A DNA stretch of 49,090 nt from Mesorhizobium sp. (GCF_016793485.1 NZ_JAEULZ010000014.1:1-49090); one strand, 5' to 3'. Counted from the first letter of the stretch, positions 23,433 to 32,904 are shown. The notes: generated by a model from the letters alone, not told the origin. A program made the numbers and translations.

Positions 23433-23463
23433 TTGTCATTCGTTCGCCGACACCCCATTCTAT
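23433..23463 (+). promoter_or_regulatory. Candidate promoter of the tiny gene
   Basis: TTGTCA (23433-23438) and TTCTAT (23458-23463) are separated by 19 bases, a poor spacing. TCGTTCG (23440-23446) and CGAACGA (23477-23483) flank the region as an inverted pair that might be an operator. Low confidence. Confidence 0.25.
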
Positions 23464-23497
23464 GTCTTGTGTTCAACGAACGAAAGGAGGTGATCCG

Positions 23498-23566
23498 ATG
23501 TCGAGTGGTTTCGGTTTCCAGAGCGTGGCTCGTGCGGATTGCCCTTTCGGGAAGCATCCTTCCTGA
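23498..23566 (+). CDS. Tiny ORF (22 codons) with extended Shine-Dalgarno
   Basis: An ATG at 23498 opens a 22-residue frame beginning MSSGFGFQSVARADC. It is preceded at 23483-23496 by AAAGGAGGTGATCC, a complete complement of the 16S rRNA 3' end, with aggagg 7 bases from the ATG. A second hairpin (23583-23604) and a terminator at 23632 follow, so a transcript of about 200 bases is likely. No adjacent gene lies on the same strand. I do not recognise the peptide. It may be a real small protein, a leader peptide, or part of a dual-function RNA. Confidence 0.5.
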   Translation: MSSGFGFQSVARADCPFGKHPS

Positions 23567-23582
23567 CTGTGGCATGATGCGC

Positions 23583-23604
23583 GGCCGCTAGCCTAGCTAC
23601 GGCC
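23583..23604 (+). other. Hairpin in the tiny gene's transcript
   Basis: GGCCG (23583-23587) pairs with CGGCC (23600-23604) and TAGC (23589-23592) with GCTA (23596-23599) around a 3-base loop, with one bulged C. It lies between the small ORF and the terminator. Its role is unknown. Confidence 0.45.
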
Positions 23605-23631
23605 ACGAGCCGCGCCACGGACGAAAGCACG

Positions 23632-23664
23632 GGGCCGCCTCTCGCGAGGCGGCCCTTGCTTTTT
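23632..23664 (+). terminator. Rho-independent terminator of the tiny gene
   Basis: gggccgcct (23632-23640) and aggcggccc (23647-23655) form a perfect 9-bp stem around ctcgcg, followed by ttgcttttt. It lies on the plus strand. The only plus-strand gene upstream is the small ORF at 23498, so this supports its existence. Confidence 0.8.
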
Positions 23665-23705
23665 GCGGAACAACCGGTGTTGCCTGGACGATCCGCGCGG
23701 AAGTC

Positions 23706-25091
23706 TCAGTTGGTGAGGACGAGCGCCTCGATGTTGCGGGCGATCGTCAGGAACGCCTCGTTGAGCTCGGCGCCAGTCGAGGTTTCGTAGTAGCGCTTGA
23801 ACGCTCCGGTGTCCGGCGAGGCGCACTTCTTCATCACATTCTTGGCGTTTGCCTCCGTAAGCTTGAAGCCGATGGTGAAGACTTCGATGCCGGCCTCCTT
23901 CATGTTCTCGCAGATCGATTCCGCGTAGGAACGCGACTTGGTTCCCTGCGAGCGGACATTGCCGGTGACGTCGGCATGGGCGGTGTTGAACTCGCCGTCG
24001 GTCATCAGGATGGCGATCTTGGCGATCTTCTTGGGGTCGGCCTTCGCCGGGCCATCTCCCAGCCCGGCTTTCTTGATCGCTGCAGCCCACTTCTCGGACA
24101 GCATGTAATATGTCCACTGGATGCCCGTCGCCCCTGCGGTGTAGCCGGCAACCGAAAAATCGCTGATCTGTTTCTTCAGCACATCGGCATCGGCGGTAAG
24201 CGGCTTGAGCACCGCCTTGGCGCAGGCGTTGAGCCGATCGTCGCGGTTGACCTTGGCCAGATAGTCGCGAGACTTCCCGCTGATCTTGCGCGTGCGGATC
24301 GAGTCGGGCGCGTCGTCACTGAAGTCCGCCTTGAGGTCGACCGTCTTGCGCTCGGTCGCGCACGTGTCCGAGACCGTGCCCGTGTTGGAGCTGATCTCCG
24401 ATTTGGTGGCGTCGACAGGCGGCGGCAGATCCCAGCCGCCTGACTTCTCGACAAAGACGACGTCCGTAGCAAGAGCCGCTCCGACATTCACGCCATCCGA
24501 ATACGGCACCAGCGCGATGCGAACGCGCGGATTGTCCATTTTCTGGTTCTTGGTCAGCGCGTCGACCGCGTTGCTCGCTGCGGTCTTCAGGTCCTTGATC
24601 TTCTGGCCACCCATGGAGTCGGTCACATCGAGCATCATGGCGACTTCGATCTTCTTGTCGGAATAGAGCGATGCGGACTCGGCGCCCACGCGGCGCTCCT
24701 TGTTCGAGCCGAACAGCGGGAAATAGAGAGGGACATTTACATGCGCCGTTGCTTTCAGCGTCCCTAGTAGCTTGTCCACGACCAGCGTATCGAGCACGAT
24801 GCGGTCGCCATCCATGATGGTCGGGTCGCCGTTGACGATCAAGAATCGCTCGACCCACTCGCGCGCGTCTTTCACATCGATGACGCCGGTCGTGATGTCA
24901 CGAGCCGTCGAAGTGACCGCTGAATCGAGCGAATTCCTGAGCGCCGAGCGCACGTTGTGGAGCTGGGCAAGATTAACGGCGAAACCCGCCGACAACGCCA
25001 GCACAGCCGCCACCAACCCGGTCAGGATGGCAAAGCTGCCTGACCTTGAACGGCCGAACTCGTTAACTTTTCCAATCGGGTTGAACCGCAT
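23706..25091 (-). CDS. TadG-like pilus/VWA-domain protein
   Basis: A 461-residue protein. One N-terminal membrane segment (about residues 17-40, FAILTGLVAAVLALSAGFAVNLAQL) precedes a large extracytoplasmic region. A von Willebrand factor A domain follows, with the MIDAS-like start VAMMLDVTDSMGG. This layout matches TadG-like proteins linked to Flp/Tad pili. No other tad genes are in the window, so an orphan role in surface adhesion is possible. The start at MRFNPIG (25091) has ggagg six bases upstream. A longer form from 25142 is less likely. Confidence 0.8.
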   Translation of the reverse strand: MRFNPIGKVNEFGRSRSGSFAILTGLVAAVLALSAGFAVNLAQLHNVRSALRNSLDSAVTSTARDITTGVIDVKDAREWVERFLIVNGDPTIMDGDRIVLDTLVVDKLLGTLKATAHVNVPLYFPLFGSNKERRVGAESASLYSDKKIEVAMMLDVTDSMGGQKIKDLKTAASNAVDALTKNQKMDNPRVRIALVPYSDGVNVGAALATDVVFVEKSGGWDLPPPVDATKSEISSNTGTVSDTCATERKTVDLKADFSDDAPDSIRTRKISGKSRDYLAKVNRDDRLNACAKAVLKPLTADADVLKKQISDFSVAGYTAGATGIQWTYYMLSEKWAAAIKKAGLGDGPAKADPKKIAKIAILMTDGEFNTAHADVTGNVRSQGTKSRSYAESICENMKEAGIEVFTIGFKLTEANAKNVMKKCASPDTGAFKRYYETSTGAELNEAFLTIARNIEALVLTN

Positions 25092-25439
25092 GTCAGGCCT
25101 CCATCCGCGCATCTGACGCTGACAGAGCAGGATTCCGGCCAAGTCGTTCCCTATCGGCAGCGGAGAAGAACCTCCTGCCTAAGCCATTGAAAACAAAAGA
25201 CGTGGCGCCAGATCATGGTTAATGACCGGTAAATGTTTCGGCTTTGCGAGGAAAACGCTAACGGCTTGTTTACCCAAAGCCGCCTGGGCGAAACAGGAGT
25301 TAACGAAGACGTATCAGGACGGGACATCGGGCTGTACCGTGATGGGCCAACCTATCCACGGCACACGACACCCGTCGCAAAGGGCGACGGGCTATTTTCT
25401 CCCCAGCATAAACCAGGCCACAACCGGACGGAGTTGCAC
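25092..25439. other. Intergenic region with a plus-strand terminator
   Basis: This 348-base stretch separates two minus-strand genes. It is AT-richer near 25190-25300. cccgtcgc (25371-25378) and gcgacggg (25384-25391) form an 8-bp stem followed by ctatttt, a terminator-like structure on the plus strand. No convincing plus-strand gene ends there, so an unannotated small RNA or short ORF may lie in 25200-25370. Confidence 0.4.
25371..25398 (+). terminator. Terminator-like hairpin, plus strand
   Basis: A perfect 8-bp stem with a 5-base loop (aaagg) and a tail of ctatttt. The T-tract is short. It is not needed by the minus-strand gene starting at 25091, and the gene ending at 25440 lacks a T-tract on its own strand. 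Confidence 0.5.
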
Positions 25440-26309
25440 TTAGGCGAGAATCTGCGCGCCTATGGTCCTGTCGATGCCATGGTGCGGCGGTTTGGCCGGA
25501 TGGCTCTCCTGCTCGTAGGTCCAGACCTTGAACAGGCTCAGGTTGTGCGGCCCGAAACTGTGCAGCAGCGGTACGTCGGTGGCGTCGCGGCCTCGCGCCA
25601 GGACGACGCGGCCGATGCGCGGCATGTTGTGGCGCGGGTCGAACGTGTACCACTTGCCGTCGAGGAACACCTCCGTCCAAGCGGAAAAATCCATCGGAGC
25701 CGGATCGGCCGGCACGCCGATGTCGCCGAGATAGCCGTTCACGTAGCGCGCAGGAATGTTCATGCAGCGGCAAAGCGTGATGGCGAGATGGGCGAAGTCG
25801 CGACAGACGCCGACCTGCTCCTCATGCGCCTGAGCTGCGGTGCGTGTGGCGCGTGCATAGCCGTAGCCGAACGAGAGGCGATTGTGGACATAGTCGACGA
25901 TCGCCTGCACGCGCGCCCAGCCGGGGGGCAGGTGACCGAACAGGCTCCAGGCAAGCGCGCTCATGTGGTCGGTCTCGCAATAGCGGCTGCCGAGCAGATA
26001 GCCAAGCACATCCGGCGGGAGGTTCTCGACTGGCGTCTCGCGGGCCAGCGTATTGACCTCGTCAAGTTCACCCGAGTCCTCGACAACCGCGTCGTATAGG
26101 ATACGGAACGTTCCTGCCGGAGCGGTGAACCGGCGACAGGCATTTCCGTAGCGGTCCGTGTAAGTGGTGGTCGGAACGGACGGCGATGTCAGCACGCGTG
26201 TCTGGCGCTTGATGTCGGCCTGTCGTTCCTCATGAATCTCCAACAGAGAAATGATCGGGGTCTGCTGCTGGCATTCGATGGCGATCTCATAGCCGAGCCG
26301 GATGAGCAT
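25440..26309 (-). CDS. Transglutaminase-like cysteine peptidase family protein
   Basis: A 289-residue protein with an N-terminal transglutaminase-like beta domain and a C-terminal papain-like transglutaminase core. The Cys of the triad is in EEQVGVCRDFAHLA, the His is probably in DFSAWTEVFL-DGKWYTF or nearby, and the Asp in DPRHNMPR. These proteins may cleave or cross-link peptides. The true substrate is unknown. It has no signal peptide by eye. It is an isolated minus-strand gene. Confidence 0.82.
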   Translation of the reverse strand: MLIRLGYEIAIECQQQTPIISLLEIHEERQADIKRQTRVLTSPSVPTTTYTDRYGNACRRFTAPAGTFRILYDAVVEDSGELDEVNTLARETPVENLPPDVLGYLLGSRYCETDHMSALAWSLFGHLPPGWARVQAIVDYVHNRLSFGYGYARATRTAAQAHEEQVGVCRDFAHLAITLCRCMNIPARYVNGYLGDIGVPADPAPMDFSAWTEVFLDGKWYTFDPRHNMPRIGRVVLARGRDATDVPLLHSFGPHNLSLFKVWTYEQESHPAKPPHHGIDRTIGAQILA

Positions 26310-26404
26310 GGCGTGAACCTCGTTGAGTGGATTGTCGGAGAATTTTCACGACAACGCGCCCGCAAGACGACGGTTCCCTTACCCGGCCATGATTTGGCGA
26401 GAGT

Positions 26405-26608
26405 CTAAAAATCCGAGGCGAGACCCTTCACTTCCCAGTCGCCGTAGCGGATGGGCTCCTTGCCGCCGCGTCCGCCAAGCTCTTTCGGCCGGGCGGCCTC
26501 GGCGTCGAGATAGGCTTGCCTGCGAGCCTCGGCCTCCTCCAGCGCGCGCCGGGCTGCCGGCGTCAGCGGCTTGCCTGCGTCCCCGCCTAGCATATCGTCT
26601 TCGGTCAT
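26405..26608 (-). CDS. DUF1674 / succinate dehydrogenase assembly factor 4-like protein
   Basis: A 67-residue protein ending KEPIRYGDWEVKGLASDF. This is the DUF1674 C-terminal signature, RYGDWE-KG-A-DF, shared with mitochondrial SDHAF4, which helps mature the flavoprotein of succinate dehydrogenase. The start is uncertain: ATG 26608 begins MTEDDMLGG, and other in-frame ATGs lie at 26653 and 26650. No strong ribosome-binding site is seen. It is divergent from htpX. Confidence 0.75.
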   Translation of the reverse strand: MTEDDMLGGDAGKPLTPAARRALEEAEARRQAYLDAEAARPKELGGRGGKEPIRYGDWEVKGLASDF

Positions 26609-26723
26609 GTTCGCGTCTGCATCGTTGAAACCCTGCGATCTCTTCACCATCATATAGTCGCCAATTCCATATTGGCATATCAAGGCTGGATCGAATGTCT
26701 CGCCAGCCCCAACGGAGACCGGC

Positions 26724-27785
26724 ATGAACATCCTTCGTACAGCCATGCTGCTGGCCTTCCTGACCGCTCTTTTCATGGCGGTGGGCTACCTGATCGGCGG
26801 CCAGGGCGGCGTCATGATCGCCTTCCTCGTGGCGGCGGGCATGAATTTCTTCAGCTACTGGAACGCCGACAAGATGGTGCTGCGCATGCACCGCGCGGTC
26901 GAGACCAACGAGCGGAACGCGCCGGAATATTACGGCATCGTGCGCGATCTCGCAGCCCGCGCCGGCCTGCCCATGCCGAAAGTCTATCTCATCGACAATC
27001 CCCAGCCCAATGCCTTCGCCACCGGACGCAACCCGCAGAACGCTGCCGTGGCGGCGACGACCGGCCTGCTCGAGCGGCTGTCCTACGAGGAAGTCGCTGG
27101 CGTGATGGCGCACGAGCTGGCGCATATCCAGAACCGCGACACGCTGACCATGACGATCACCGCGACCATCGCCGGCGCGATCTCGATGCTCGGCAACTTC
27201 GCGCTCTTCTTCGGCGGCAACCGCAACAACAATGGCCTCGGGGCAATCGGCACGCTGGTCGCAGTCCTGGTGGCGCCAATCGCGGCTGCAATCGTTCAGA
27301 TGGCGATCAGTCGGACCCGCGAATATTCGGCCGACCGTCGCGGCGCGGAGATCTGCGGCCAACCGCTGTGGCTTGCCTCTGCGCTGGCCAAGATCGCCAA
27401 CGCCGCGCAACGCATCCGCAACCCCGATGCCGAGCGCAGCCCGGCCACCGCGTCGCTTTTCATCATCAACCCGCTGTCGGGCGAACGCATGGACAATCTG
27501 TTCTCGACGCATCCGAACACGGAAAACCGCATCCGCGCGCTGCAGCAGATGGCCGACGAAGGCTTTGAGCCCGCCCGTCCGCCACGCCGCGCGGAGGCTC
27601 CGGCCCCAACACCTGACCCGACCCCTGCGCCCCAGGCGGAGCCGGAAGTGCCGAGTACCAGCTCAAGCGACGAGTCCGGCGATGGGCCATGGGGCACTCG
27701 AAAGTCGGCGCAGTCGGCTGAGCCGGAGCAACCAAAACAGAACCCATGGGGCCGTAACCCGACCGGCCCGAAGAGCCGCTGGTGA
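26724..27785 (+). CDS. htpX: Membrane zinc protease HtpX
   Basis: A 353-residue inner-membrane metalloprotease (M48) that helps remove damaged membrane proteins. Two N-terminal hydrophobic segments precede the zinc site [13 protein letters not shown] (HExxH) and a second pair of hydrophobic segments. The Glu ligand is in [15 protein letters not shown] Pro/Glu/Ser-rich tail of about 75 residues after [11 protein letters not shown] is longer than in E. coli. Its stop overlaps the next ATG by one base. Confidence 0.95.
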   Translation: MNILRTAMLLAFLTALFMAVGYLIGGQGGVMIAFLVAAGMNFFSYWNADKMVLRMHRAVETNERNAPEYYGIVRDLAARAGLPMPKVYLIDNPQPNAFATGRNPQNAAVAATTGLLERLSYEEVAGVMAHELAHIQNRDTLTMTITATIAGAISMLGNFALFFGGNRNNNGLGAIGTLVAVLVAPIAAAIVQMAISRTREYSADRRGAEICGQPLWLASALAKIANAAQRIRNPDAERSPATASLFIINPLSGERMDNLFSTHPNTENRIRALQQMADEGFEPARPPRRAEAPAPTPDPTPAPQAEPEVPSTSSSDESGDGPWGTRKSAQSAEPEQPKQNPWGRNPTGPKSRW

Positions 27786-29173
27786 TGGATCGCCCCACCG
27801 GGCAGAAGGCGCGCCCCACCAAACCAAGACATCAGGCCGAGGCCGGCAACCGAAACGTTCCCGGCCTTGCCGCGCGCATGACGGCTGCCAAGCTGCTCGC
27901 CGTGGTGGTCGACGCCAAAACGCCGCTCGACGGACTGACCGACAACGACAACGGCCACCCGCACTATCTCGCGCTGGAGCCACGCGACCGCGCGCTCGTA
28001 CGCGCCATCCTGACCACCGCGCTGCGTTTTCGCGTCACCATCGGCAAGCTCATCGCGCGGCGGCTGGAGCGGCCGCTGCCTCCCAACGCCAGCACGCTGG
28101 CGCACATCCTGAATGTCGCAGCGGCGCAGATCCTGTTCCTCGACGTGCCCGACAGCGCGGCCGTGGATCTCGCGGTCACCCATGCGAAATCCGATCCGCG
28201 CACGACCCGCTTCGCAGCACTGGTCAACGGCGTGTTGCGGTCGTTGGCGCGCGGCAAGGATGCTGAGTTGCAGCCGATACTCGATACGACATTGGATGCG
28301 CCGGACTGGTTCGTGCAACGTCTGACCTCGGCCTATGGCGAACAACAGGCGGCAGCGATTCTCGCAGCGCACCGCGTCGAGGCGCCGGTGGATTTCAGTG
28401 TGAAGTCCGATCCGGGGCTTTGGGCGGAAAAGTTCGGCGGCATCGTGCTGCCGACAGGCGGCGTGCGGGTCGAGAAACTGAGCGCCGCCGTTTCCGAGCT
28501 ACCCGGATTTGGCGAGGGCGAATGGTGGGTGCAGGACGCGGCAGCGGCCCTGCCCGCGCGCCTGCTGGGCGATATTGGCGGCAAGCGCGTTGCGGACCTC
28601 TGCGCGGCACCGGGCGGCAAGACGGCGCAACTGGCGATCGCAGGCGCCGATGTCACGGCACTCGACACGTCCAAGAACAGGCTCGTGCGGCTGCGACGAA
28701 ACCTGGAGCGGCTGCGGCTATCAGCCGAAACGGTGCAGTCCGACCTCCTGGAGTTCAAGCCGGCTAAACTTTTCGACGCCGTGCTGCTCGACGCGCCCTG
28801 TTCCTCGACGGGTACCGTGCGCCGACACCCTGATGTGCTCTGGACGAAATCGCCTGAGGACATCGCGAAACTGGCTGCATTGCAGGCGAAGATGCTCGCC
28901 GCCGCCACGAAGCTGGTGAAGCCGGGCGGACGCATCGTCTTCTCTAACTGCTCGCTGGACCCTGCCGAGGGCGAAGACATCTCTCGTGCCCTCCTGGCAG
29001 CCTCGGCCGACATCGAACTCGACCCGATCCGGCCGGGCGAGATCGCTGGCGCCGACGAATTCCTGACGCCCGAAGGGATGCTGCGGACCACCCCGGCCGG
29101 CTTGAAGCTAGACCGCCCTGGCATTTCCGGCCTCGACGGCTTTTTCGCCGCTCGCTTTCGCCGGACAAAATGA
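27785..29173 (+). CDS. RsmB-type rRNA (cytosine-C5) methyltransferase
   Basis: A 462-residue S-adenosylmethionine-dependent RNA methyltransferase of the RsmB/NOL1 family, likely acting on 16S rRNA. An N-terminal NusB-like RNA-binding domain (ALVRAILTTALRFRVTIG) is followed by motif I DLCAAPGGKTAQLA. Motif IV is LLDAPCSSTGTVRRHPDVLW and the catalytic Cys region is IVFSNCSLDPAEGED. The ATG at 27785 overlaps the htpX stop (TGATG), so they are probably an operon. A GTG one codon earlier is also in frame. Confidence 0.9.
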   Translation: MDRPTGQKARPTKPRHQAEAGNRNVPGLAARMTAAKLLAVVVDAKTPLDGLTDNDNGHPHYLALEPRDRALVRAILTTALRFRVTIGKLIARRLERPLPPNASTLAHILNVAAAQILFLDVPDSAAVDLAVTHAKSDPRTTRFAALVNGVLRSLARGKDAELQPILDTTLDAPDWFVQRLTSAYGEQQAAAILAAHRVEAPVDFSVKSDPGLWAEKFGGIVLPTGGVRVEKLSAAVSELPGFGEGEWWVQDAAAALPARLLGDIGGKRVADLCAAPGGKTAQLAIAGADVTALDTSKNRLVRLRRNLERLRLSAETVQSDLLEFKPAKLFDAVLLDAPCSSTGTVRRHPDVLWTKSPEDIAKLAALQAKMLAAATKLVKPGGRIVFSNCSLDPAEGEDISRALLAASADIELDPIRPGEIAGADEFLTPEGMLRTTPAGLKLDRPGISGLDGFFAARFRRTK

Positions 29174-29310
29174 ACATCCGCCTGGATTGCCCAAAAAACA
29201 CGCAGTAGCCTTCACGTAAAATTCACTCTCATGTAAAGTCCTGAATCGACTAGCCATTCGACCGCCCTGGGACAGCGACCGACCGGCTGCGAATCGGAGA
29301 GGAATTTTCA

Positions 29311-31047
29311 TTGGCGACTGCGACGGGCAACACGACGCGTCTCTGGACGCTCGTCGCACGCGAGATGTGGCGCAAGACACGGCGGCGGCTGCGCGCCGGC
29401 CCCATGTATCGCTGGCGCTATTCCGGCCGCACGCCCGAGCGGGTGCTGATCGCGCCGCCGGACCTGCGCCTTGCCGACCCGCAGATCGCGCTGGAAATCT
29501 ATTACGGACGCTTCCCGCTTTCCGGTCATCTCGTGGAAACCGGTGGCCGCTCTCCCTTCCAGATCGAGGTGCAGAACCGCGGCTGGCTGAAGACGCTGCA
29601 CGGCTTTCGTTGGCTGCGCCACATGCGCGCCGCCGGTACCGACCTCTCGGCAGCGAACGCGCGGGCGCTGGTTTCCGACTGGATCGCAACGCATGGCGGC
29701 AACATATCGGGCGTCGCCTGGGAGCCATCGACCACGGCCAAGCGCATCATCGCGTGGCTGCAGCATTCGCCTGTTGTCCTTCAGGGAGCCGAGTTCCCGT
29801 TCTATCGGGCCTACCTGAAATCGCTGGCGATGCAGATTCGCTACCTGCGCTCGGTCGCCAAGGAAATGCCTGACGGCAAGGACCGGCTGCGCGCGCGCAT
29901 TGCGCTCGCTTTTGCGGCGCTGTCGCTGCCGACGCCGGTTTCGGCGCTGCGCAACGCAACGCGCCAACTGGCTGAGGAACTCGAGCGGCAGGTATTGCCC
30001 GACGGCGGCCATATCTCCCGCAACCCGATGACGGTGATGGAACTGCTGGCGGACCTGCTGCCGCTGCGCCACACCTACACAAACCAGGCCGAGACGCCGC
30101 CGCCGGCGCTCGTCGGCGCGGTTGACCGCATGCTGCCGGCCTTGCGCTTCTTCCGCCACGAGGACGGCGCGCTTGCCCGCTTCAACGGCATGGGAGCCAC
30201 CATCCACGACCGCATCGCAGCGATCCTGCGCCACGACGACACGGAGGGCGCGCCGCTGCTGCACGCGCCGCACTCGGGCTATGAGCGGTTGTCGATGGGC
30301 GGCGTAACCGTCATCGCCGACACCGGCCAGCCCCCGCCCGTCGATGTGTCGAATGCCGCTCACGCCGGCTGCCTCTCCTTCGAGATGTCGTCGGGCCGGC
30401 AGCATTTCGTCGTCAATTGCGGCGTCGACACCTATGGCGCGGCGGAGTTCCGGCCGCTTGCCCGCGCGACCGCCGCGCATTCGACTGCGATCATCAACGA
30501 CACCTCGTCGGCGCGCTTCAATCACTCCATCCGCGTCAACGATCTGGAGAGCCCGCCGCTGATCGGCGGCCCGCAGCATGTGCCCTGCCAGCGCGTGGAC
30601 CGGCCTGGAGTGCAGGGTTTCATCGCCAGCCATGACGGCTATGTGGCGCGGTTTTCGCTCTATCATGAGCGGGAGCTTTCGCTGTCGTCCGAAGGCAATG
30701 TGCTCGCCGGCGTCGACCGTTTCCTGCGCTCAGGCGGAGCCGCCGCGCGCGACAACGGGCGCGATCTCGTCACCATCCGCTTCCACCTGCATCCCGACGT
30801 GGAACTCTTCCAGGACGAAGCCGACCGCTTCGTGCTGACGGCTGCGAATGCCGACCGCTGGGTGCTGTCCTGCGAGGAGGTCATGCCGACGGTCGAGGAG
30901 TCGATCTATTTCGCGGGTCTCGGCGGCCCACGCCGAAGCCGCCAGATCCTGCTCGCCTTCAAGGCCTCCGAGATTCCGGAAGTGCACTGGCAACTGACCC
31001 GCACGCATATCGTGGAGCTTGAGCCCCGAGGTCCCTCGGCTTCTTGA
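29311..31047 (+). CDS. Heparinase II/III-family protein
   Basis: A 578-residue protein matching the heparinase II/III-like family, common in Rhizobiales near purH. The fold includes an alpha/alpha toroid in the N-terminal half (LALAFAALSLPTPVSALRNATRQLAEE...) and a beta-sandwich later (GGVTVIADTGQPPP...). Such proteins degrade acidic polysaccharides, but the substrate is unknown here. The start is TTG at 29311, preceded by gagagga nine bases upstream. No signal peptide is evident. Confidence 0.82.
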   Translation: MATATGNTTRLWTLVAREMWRKTRRRLRAGPMYRWRYSGRTPERVLIAPPDLRLADPQIALEIYYGRFPLSGHLVETGGRSPFQIEVQNRGWLKTLHGFRWLRHMRAAGTDLSAANARALVSDWIATHGGNISGVAWEPSTTAKRIIAWLQHSPVVLQGAEFPFYRAYLKSLAMQIRYLRSVAKEMPDGKDRLRARIALAFAALSLPTPVSALRNATRQLAEELERQVLPDGGHISRNPMTVMELLADLLPLRHTYTNQAETPPPALVGAVDRMLPALRFFRHEDGALARFNGMGATIHDRIAAILRHDDTEGAPLLHAPHSGYERLSMGGVTVIADTGQPPPVDVSNAAHAGCLSFEMSSGRQHFVVNCGVDTYGAAEFRPLARATAAHSTAIINDTSSARFNHSIRVNDLESPPLIGGPQHVPCQRVDRPGVQGFIASHDGYVARFSLYHERELSLSSEGNVLAGVDRFLRSGGAAARDNGRDLVTIRFHLHPDVELFQDEADRFVLTAANADRWVLSCEEVMPTVEESIYFAGLGGPRRSRQILLAFKASEIPEVHWQLTRTHIVELEPRGPSAS

Positions 31048-31107
31048 TTTCCCCCTCCCGAGGGGTTACGCGCAGCCTTTCCGTTAGCCGCAACGAAAGG
31101 CCCTCAG

Positions 31108-32724
31108 ATGGCGGTTGCCTCCAAGAATATCCCCGCGCCTGACCTCGTGCCGGTGCGCCGTGCGCTTCTGTCCGTCTCCAACAAGACCGGGCTGACGGAA
31201 TTCGCGGCGGCGCTGTCGAAGAGCGGCGTGGAGTTGGTGTCGACGGGCGGCACCGCCAAGGCGCTGGAACAGGCCGGCATCGCCGTGCGCGACGTCTCCG
31301 AACTCACCGGCTTCCCCGAAATCATGGACGGCCGCGTGAAGACGCTGCATCCCTCGGTGCACGGCGCGCTGCTCGGCATTCGCGACGACGCGGAGCATGT
31401 CGAGGCGATGCAGAAGCATGGCATCGAGCCGATCGACCTCGTCGTGGTCAATCTCTACCCGTTCGAGGAGGTCCGGCAGTCCGGTGCGGATTATGCTTCG
31501 ATCGTCGAGAACATCGACATCGGCGGGCCGGCGATGGTGCGTGCCTCGGCCAAGAACCACGCCTATGTCGCAATCGTCACCGACCCCGGTGACTATGCTG
31601 CGGTGCTCAACGCGCTGGAGATGAACATCGGCAGCCTGTCGCTCGATTTCCGCAAGAAACTCGCCGCCAAGGCTTTTGCGCGCACCGCCGCCTATGACGC
31701 GGCGATCTCGGGCTGGTTCGCAGATGCGCTCGATATCGAGCATCCGACCTGGCGCGCCTTCGGCGGCAAGCTCGACAGCGTCATGCGCTATGGCGAGAAC
31801 CCGCATCAGCAGGCGGGCTTCTACGTGACCGGCGAGAAGCGGCCGGGCGTCGCCACCGCGCGCCAGTTGCAGGGCAAGCAGCTTTCCTACAACAACATCA
31901 ACGACACCGACGCCGCCTTCGAGCTTGCCGGTGAATTCGACCCGGCACGGACGGCAGCCGTCGCCATCATCAAGCACGCCAACCCGTGCGGCGTGGCCGA
32001 GGGCACGAGCCTGAAGGACGCCTACCTGAAGGCGCTCGCCTGCGATCCTGTCTCGGCTTTCGGCGGCATCGTCGCGCTGAACCGACTGCTCGATGCGGAG
32101 GCGGCCGAGGAGATCGTGAAGACCTTCACCGAGGTGATCATCGCTCCCGACGCGAGCGAGGCTGCACAGGCCATCGTCGCGGCGAAGAAGAATTTGCGCC
32201 TGCTGGTGACAGGCGGCATGCCCGATCCGCGCACGGCGGGTATCGGTGTTAAGTCAGTGGCGGGCGGGCTGCTGGTGCAGAGCCGCGACAATGCAGTGGT
32301 CGACGATCTGGATCTCAGGGTCGTGACGAAGCGCGCACCTGACGATCGCGAGATGGCCGACCTGAAATTCGCCTTCCGGGTCGCCAAGCATGTGAAGTCA
32401 AACGCCATCGTTTATGCGCGCGATCTTGCCACCGTCGGCATCGGCGCCGGCCAGATGAGCCGGGTGGATTCATCGCGTATCGCGGCGCGCAAGGCGCTGG
32501 ACGCGGCAGAAGCGGCCGGGCTTGCCGAGCCGCTAACGAAGGGTTCGGTGGTGGCGTCGGACGCCTTCTTTCCGTTCGCCGACGGGCTGCTGGCGGCTGT
32601 CGAGGCGGGCGCGACCGCGGTCATCCAGCCCGGCGGTTCGATGCGCGACGATGACGTGATCGTCGCCGCCGACGAACACGGCATCGCCATGGTGTTTACG
32701 GGTACGAGACATTTCAGGCATTGA
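31108..32724 (+). CDS. purH: Bifunctional AICAR transformylase / IMP cyclohydrolase
   Basis: The 538-residue enzyme performs the last two steps of purine synthesis. The N-terminal IMP cyclohydrolase (MGS-like) domain runs to about residue 200 ([36 protein letters not shown]). The C-terminal AICAR transformylase contains [14 protein letters not shown]. Length is normal and all motifs are present. It lies 60 bases after the heparinase gene, likely in one transcription unit with htpX and rsmB upstream. Confidence 0.97.
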   Translation: MAVASKNIPAPDLVPVRRALLSVSNKTGLTEFAAALSKSGVELVSTGGTAKALEQAGIAVRDVSELTGFPEIMDGRVKTLHPSVHGALLGIRDDAEHVEAMQKHGIEPIDLVVVNLYPFEEVRQSGADYASIVENIDIGGPAMVRASAKNHAYVAIVTDPGDYAAVLNALEMNIGSLSLDFRKKLAAKAFARTAAYDAAISGWFADALDIEHPTWRAFGGKLDSVMRYGENPHQQAGFYVTGEKRPGVATARQLQGKQLSYNNINDTDAAFELAGEFDPARTAAVAIIKHANPCGVAEGTSLKDAYLKALACDPVSAFGGIVALNRLLDAEAAEEIVKTFTEVIIAPDASEAAQAIVAAKKNLRLLVTGGMPDPRTAGIGVKSVAGGLLVQSRDNAVVDDLDLRVVTKRAPDDREMADLKFAFRVAKHVKSNAIVYARDLATVGIGAGQMSRVDSSRIAARKALDAAEAAGLAEPLTKGSVVASDAFFPFADGLLAAVEAGATAVIQPGGSMRDDDVIVAADEHGIAMVFTGTRHFRH

Positions 32725-32730
32725 GCTATC

Positions 32731-32870
32731 TTTCCTTCCCCCCGTTTACGGGGAGAAGGTGTCACGAAGTGACGGATGAGGGGCAGAGCCAAGGCCTGCC
32801 GCGTCCGCGCCGCCCCTCACCTGCCTGCCGGCATCCTCTCCCCGTAAACGGGGAGAGGGAAGCTCTCCAG
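32731..32870. repeat. Inverted-repeat element between purH and asd
   Basis: The left arm (from about 32734) contains cccgtttacggggagaag and continues to gatgaggggc at 32783. The right arm (32813-32870) contains gcccctcac and ctctccccgtaaacgggg, its approximate reverse complement. Each arm also has its own short palindrome (cccgtttacggg). There is no transposase. It is a small non-coding repeat of a type scattered in rhizobial genomes, and it may also terminate the two convergent genes. Confidence 0.75.
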
Positions 32871-32904
32871 CGGCGGCACCCTCGCGATCCGGCCGCGAGC
32901 GAAA

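Noticed and set aside
25222-25443. 73-residue plus-strand frame in the spacer
   Set aside because: It runs past the terminator-like hairpin into the 3' end of the transglutaminase gene, has no clear ribosome-binding site, and matches no family; an RNA is more likely if anything is there.
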